Position numbers and translations under genes: made by a program | Shown: positions 63,301 through 64,000 of the stretch, piece by piece | How positions within the stretch are numbered: position 1 is the stretch's first letter | Layout: each line of letters opens with the position of its first letter | Source: Brevibacillus dissolubilis | GTDB lineage: Bacteria; Bacillota; Bacilli; Brevibacillales; Brevibacillaceae | Assembly (NCBI RefSeq): GCF_006170445.1 | Contig: NZ_VCNA01000002.1 | Coordinates: 1-64,000, forward strand | Direction of reading: 5' to 3' | DNA: 64,000 nt | Notes under the pieces: generated by a model | Seen by the model: only the letters and a program-made list of their open reading frames with translations | What the model was told of the DNA's origin: nothing | Database searches by the model: none

Positions 63301-64000
63301 CCTGGGACGAATGGGTTTTGGACAAATGCTTGTTCAGTCAGATCAGGACGGTTGAAGTAGCCGCGTGCAAGACCTGTACCGCTGATGCAAAGCTCGCCTG
63401 GGATACCGACTGGCTGTAATTGATTGTCCGTATTCACGATGTAGACCTGCGTATTTGAAATCGGTTGGCCGATTGGGACAACGCCATCCGTACGGTCACG
63501 GGCGATCCATGCCGTAGCCATGATGGAGGATTCAGTCGGGCCGTACGCATTCCAATACGTCAGGCGGTCTTTCCACGTCTGGACGATCTCCTTGTTGGAC
63601 GCGGAGCCGCCTGTGATGAGTAGACGCAGGGACTTGAATTGGTCAGGATCGACACTGGTGATGTAGACCGGCGGAATGAACGAAACGGTAATCTGGTTCG
63701 TCTCGACGAACGTACCGAATGCAGCCGGATCTTGTACGATCTCCTGTGTCGGCAGGTACAGTGTCGCACCTGAGAGCAGGCACATCATGATTTCTAATAC
63801 AGATGCGTCAAAGGAGAAGCTGGCGAATTGAGTGAAACGGTCCTTCTTGCCAAGCTCAAACTGACTTTGCACATACGTGTGCAGGCTGACAATCCCGTGA
63901 TGCTCCAGCATGACCCCTTTTGGTTTTCCGGTTGTACCGGATGTGTAGATCACATAGGCGAGGTCGGTTGCGAGTGCACCCTGCTCTGGATTGGATGTGT
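54312..64000 (-). CDS. NRPS 2, C-terminal part: (A)-T-E, C-A-T, C-A-T-TE (5' end beyond the window)
   Basis: About 3,228 residues visible; the frame is open to the right edge, within an A domain. Order: A (from ~64000 to 62930), T ~62810 (GGDSI, typical before E), E ~62660-61330 (HHLVIDGVSW, EGHGRE), C of D-C-L type ~61230-59860 (FHHILADGW, PLSPMQEGML), A ~59850-58370, T ~58260 (GGHSL), C ~58080-56740 (HHIISDG), A ~56720-55270, T ~55160 (GGHSL), TE ~55000-54312 with nucleophile Ser in MGYSAGG and His in GHATHQD. Codes read by eye: D-A-L-F-I-G-A-I-M-K, D-V-K-A-F-G-A-V-Q-K and D-P-M-D-S-G-S-V-Q-K, none of which I can assign. The E domain implies one D-residue, and the TE implies this is the final enzyme of its line, by hydrolysis or cyclisation. 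Confidence 0.92.
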   Translation of the reverse strand, partial: TSNPEQGALATDLAYVIYTSGTTGKPKGVMLEHHGIVSLHTYVQSQFELGKKDRFTQFASFSFDASVLEIMMCLLSGATLYLPTQEIVQDPAAFGTFVETNQITVSFIPPVYITSVDPDQFKSLRLLITGGSASNKEIVQTWKDRLTYWNAYGPTESSIMATAWIARDRTDGVVPIGQPISNTQVYIVNTDNQLQPVGIPGELCISGTGLARGYFNRPDLTEQAFVQNPFVPGERMYKTGDLVRWLPDGNIEYLGRIDDQVKVRGYRIELGEIEAQLLTHEDVRETVVLAHTDERGQTELCAYLVASRNLPVAELRSHIGQHLPSYMIPAFFVQLDQMPLTVNGKIDKKALPKPDAAAMASGAEYTAPRNEIEAMLADCWQTVLGVARISIYDNFFEVGGDSIKAIQISARLNKQGCKMVISDLFKNPTIAELSKYIKTVTQTHDQGTVEGDVLLTPIQRWFFEEHQTDLHHFNQANMLYRQEGFDPDVLRQVFARLVEHHDALRMSFTMDADSLRQVNKGISDTNEHALQLEVIDLTQVADETILAERIEQEASRIQASIDLNGPLVKLGLFQTGAGDHLLIAIHHLVIDGVSWRILLEDFTSAYTQASQGEAITFPEKTTSFQEWAKQLDAYATSKALLQEKGYWNQVGQAQVRPLPTDHVISDNRMQEATTLTIELSREHTGQLLKDAHRAYRTEVNDILLTALGKTVTDWTGDDQVLLLLEGHGREDIIEDADITRTISWFTSSYPVVLDLSKATDTAYRVKYVKETLRQIPNKGIGYGILKYLTPAESKQDITFGLQPQISFNYLGQFDQEAKTGVFSVSPMSSGVMVSPNMERDQLIDITGVTVGGQLKLSVMYNHHAFDPGNMERFTDQLKANLLAVVEHCVSQTTSERTPSDLGYGKLSIDEWESIRRFVQERAGEAEIAKLYPLSPMQEGMLFHASMDHESFAYLEQYRVPLRGTLELGLLEQSLNTVIDRYDVLRTVFAHEGLHRPLQIVLGERTTSITFEDISHLDHHGQSAYLEACKQQDKERGFDLTQDMLIRAAILQTGYSEYQMIFTFHHILADGWCIPIIIGEFFHIYHQLLNGLPLELAPVYPYSDYIDWLEQQDKAEATTYWTEYLAGYEQLATLPKLRHGQEGEYDHRTHVFYLDEETTSGLELLAKQHHATMNTLFQAVWGILLARYNRVDDVVFGAVVSGRNANIPGIEQMVGLFINSVPIRIQMGSDQDFAQLMQQVQGAAFASASYDYLSLADIQATSDLRQGLLDHLIAFENYPTPSEDGRAVLDKRLEMDFEQAEVFEQTNYDFNIAVGPGDKLFIKFMYNGLVYDQQLVENIAAHLTQVVRTILTNPSVKLREIDVVTSEERTLLVDGFNQTKVAYPADQTIHQLFEQQAKTQPDHLALHFEGEQLTYRQLNEKANQLARVLVAQGVVTDQIVAIMTDRSLEMIVAILAVLKAGGAYVPIDPAHPAERIAFMLEDSQAKVVLTQDHLRPIVSSDTVAYAGVVLDLTDPSLYVGDDSNLLLPVRTTDMAYVIYTSGTTGKPKGVMVEHHGIPNLISYFRNHYGVNEQDRVLQNASFSFDVSVKEIFMGLLNGAALYIPTKETTQDPALFEAYMSRHQISVTALSPVFLVHVDPDKLTSLRLLFTGGSAITADLVDTWKDRVIYINAYGPTEASVQATGWNTREARTDGVLPIGRPIDNTQVYVVGTEHQLQPIGVAGELCIGGVGLARGYLNRPELTAEKFVDNPFVPGEKMYKTGDLVRWLPDGQIEYLGRLDDQVKVRGFRIELGEIEAKLLTHEVVKEAIVLAHTDERGQTDLCAYIVTETDVTITELRQHLGQDLPAYMIPAYFVTLEKMPTTINGKIDKRALPKPDGMMDTGVAYVAPRNETEAKLVAIWQDLLGVERISVHDDFFALGGHSLKATLLLSRLHKEFDTQTALRSIFQHPTVAELAQIIQQGQKSAFTAIQPVERREFYPVSSAQKRLLILTQLEGAELTYNMPFAVKLSGEVDPVRLEASIQTLVDRHESLRTSFDWTDGQMRQYVWDQATFRLVHRQVTADQVEGFMAEFTQPFNLNEAPLFRAELLTYSGNEHVLMMDMHHIISDGVSMNILLGELSAVYLGKDLPELSIQYKDFAVWQQEQAQSTVLQKQEAYWLEALAGDIPALQMPTDYPRPAVYSYDGDSLSFMVDQDLAQSLNQLAQATGTTMYMVLIAALQVTLSKYSGQEEILVGSPVAGRPHADLQSIVGMFINTLVMRGYPAAEKSFADFLAEMRETALHAFENQDYPFEELVEKLALKRDMSRNQLFDVLFTLQNMGERDEQWALGEAKAAPYELPYQIATFDITVTARELGEGIGFELNYATKLFKRETMQRFAAHYKQVLRQIVNNHQVRLAEIDMVTEAEKHQLLVEFNDTRGEFPAEASLIQLFEAQVALRPDKHAIYFEGQALTYREMNERANQLARVLIAKGVGTEDTVAIMTDRSLEMYVAILAVLKAGGVYVPVDPVYPAERIQFILEDSQAKVLLTQTHLLGQVQDHGQVLDLNEAHLFVGETSNLDVQTTADQLAYIIYTSGTTGKPKGVMLENRGVVNLIVHLQTTYGFTDHDRITQYASQSFDPSIMEIFVTLLSGATLYVPTNEVRQDPVMYQDFVVEHQITAMDIPVVFAAALKPEKMPSLRFVSTGGSALTPAVAKIWKDHVHFVNSYGPTETTVQSTEWTVVEREDRLLPIGRPIPNTQIYIVSRHNQLQPLGVPGELCIGGVGLARGYLNRPDLTEEKFVTNPFAADEKIYKTGDLARWLPDGNIEFLGRLDDQVKVRGYRIELSEVESHILSHDEITETVVIVHPDPTGQDQLCAYIEAKRPMSVAELRDHLAQTLPSYMIPSYFVQVESMPLTVNNKIDKKALPAPEGNMDTGTEYEAPANEMEEKLAAIWAQLLGMGRVSVEADFFELGGHSLRAVELVSAVSKEMNLDMPLQFVFRYRTIRNLAQKLDELQWVQVDQEAPVTLLNEAGNPIIFAFPPIAGLGAAFKELADELTGTSIYAFDYIHHENLVDEYIKHILTIQPTGSYMLMGYSAGGNVAFEMAKAMEAKGHKVESIILLDSVRQVEMNSMSEEQIRESVELIDKAAETNEILRVPSIRKRVAASIQSYSTYLNSFANEGVIQADIHLILATDAAEREDHLKWKQSTQSHYSEYAGHATHQDMVSAEAAKPHAELIRQILFRTIPVEL

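Noticed and set aside
200-64000. All NRPS genes in the window as one biosynthetic cluster
   Set aside because: A complete pectin locus, an oxidase pair and a helicase cassette lie between the two loci, and each NRPS has its own exporter. The link is kept only as an open question.

Overview
This window looks like a chromosome segment from a spore-former-type Firmicute of the order Bacillales, most like Paenibacillus, Brevibacillus or Tumebacillus. The evidence is strong AGGAGG-type ribosome binding sites, a YesM/YesN-type sensor and AraC-type response regulator pair, a cre-like site, a sugar ABC importer without its own ATPase gene, cell-wall proteins with LysM domains, and very large tyrocidine-style NRPS genes. 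Most of the window is moderately GC-rich. One block at about 18-24 kb is visibly AT-rich. Genus assignment is an inference.

Layout, left to right (most genes are on the minus strand, so transcription runs right to left). 1-145: the end of an IS3-family insertion sequence. 200-19014: NRPS locus 1, made of an AraC-type regulator, a five-module NRPS reading frame (A-T, C-A-T, C-A-T, C-A-T, C-A-T) broken by one in-frame TAA in the third A domain, a free-standing ketosynthase, and an MFS exporter. 19111-23930: an AT-rich two-gene cassette bounded by terminator hairpins, with a DUF1643-like protein and a RecD-like helicase carrying a C-terminal nuclease-like domain. 23962-27900: a cysteine tryptophylquinone (CTQ) oxidase of the LodA/GoxA family with a catalase-like domain fused at its N-terminus, plus its LodB-like flavoprotein. 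28038-31212: a serine hydrolase with five 51-residue repeats, and a secreted protein with six 16-residue repeats and a stalk domain. 31401-46661: a pectin utilisation locus. 47029-52785: a patatin-like lipase, two peptidoglycan-active proteins and a Gln/Met-rich protein. 52888-64000: MFS exporter 2 and NRPS 2, which ends in a thioesterase and runs off the right edge.

The pectin locus forms a complete route. The sensor and regulator (44859-46661, 43230-44843) face an importer (two permeases and a lipoprotein). Downstream come oligogalacturonate lyase, KdgF, KduI, KduD, a secreted pectate lyase, KdgK and KDPG aldolase, then an arabinanase and a rhamnogalacturonan acetylesterase-like gene. Together they cut pectin outside the cell, import oligogalacturonides, and convert them to pyruvate and glyceraldehyde 3-phosphate.

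The most unusual items are: (1) the catalase-like/CTQ-oxidase fusion, a quinoprotein expected to make H2O2 joined to a domain expected to act on H2O2; (2) the TAA replacing the Tyr of the A5 core in NRPS 1; (3) an NRPS that ends in a carrier domain followed by a lone ketosynthase, without AT, ACP or TE; and (4) the helicase-nuclease/DUF1643 cassette, a candidate defence or mobile module. All motif and substrate-code readings were made by eye, with no database search.
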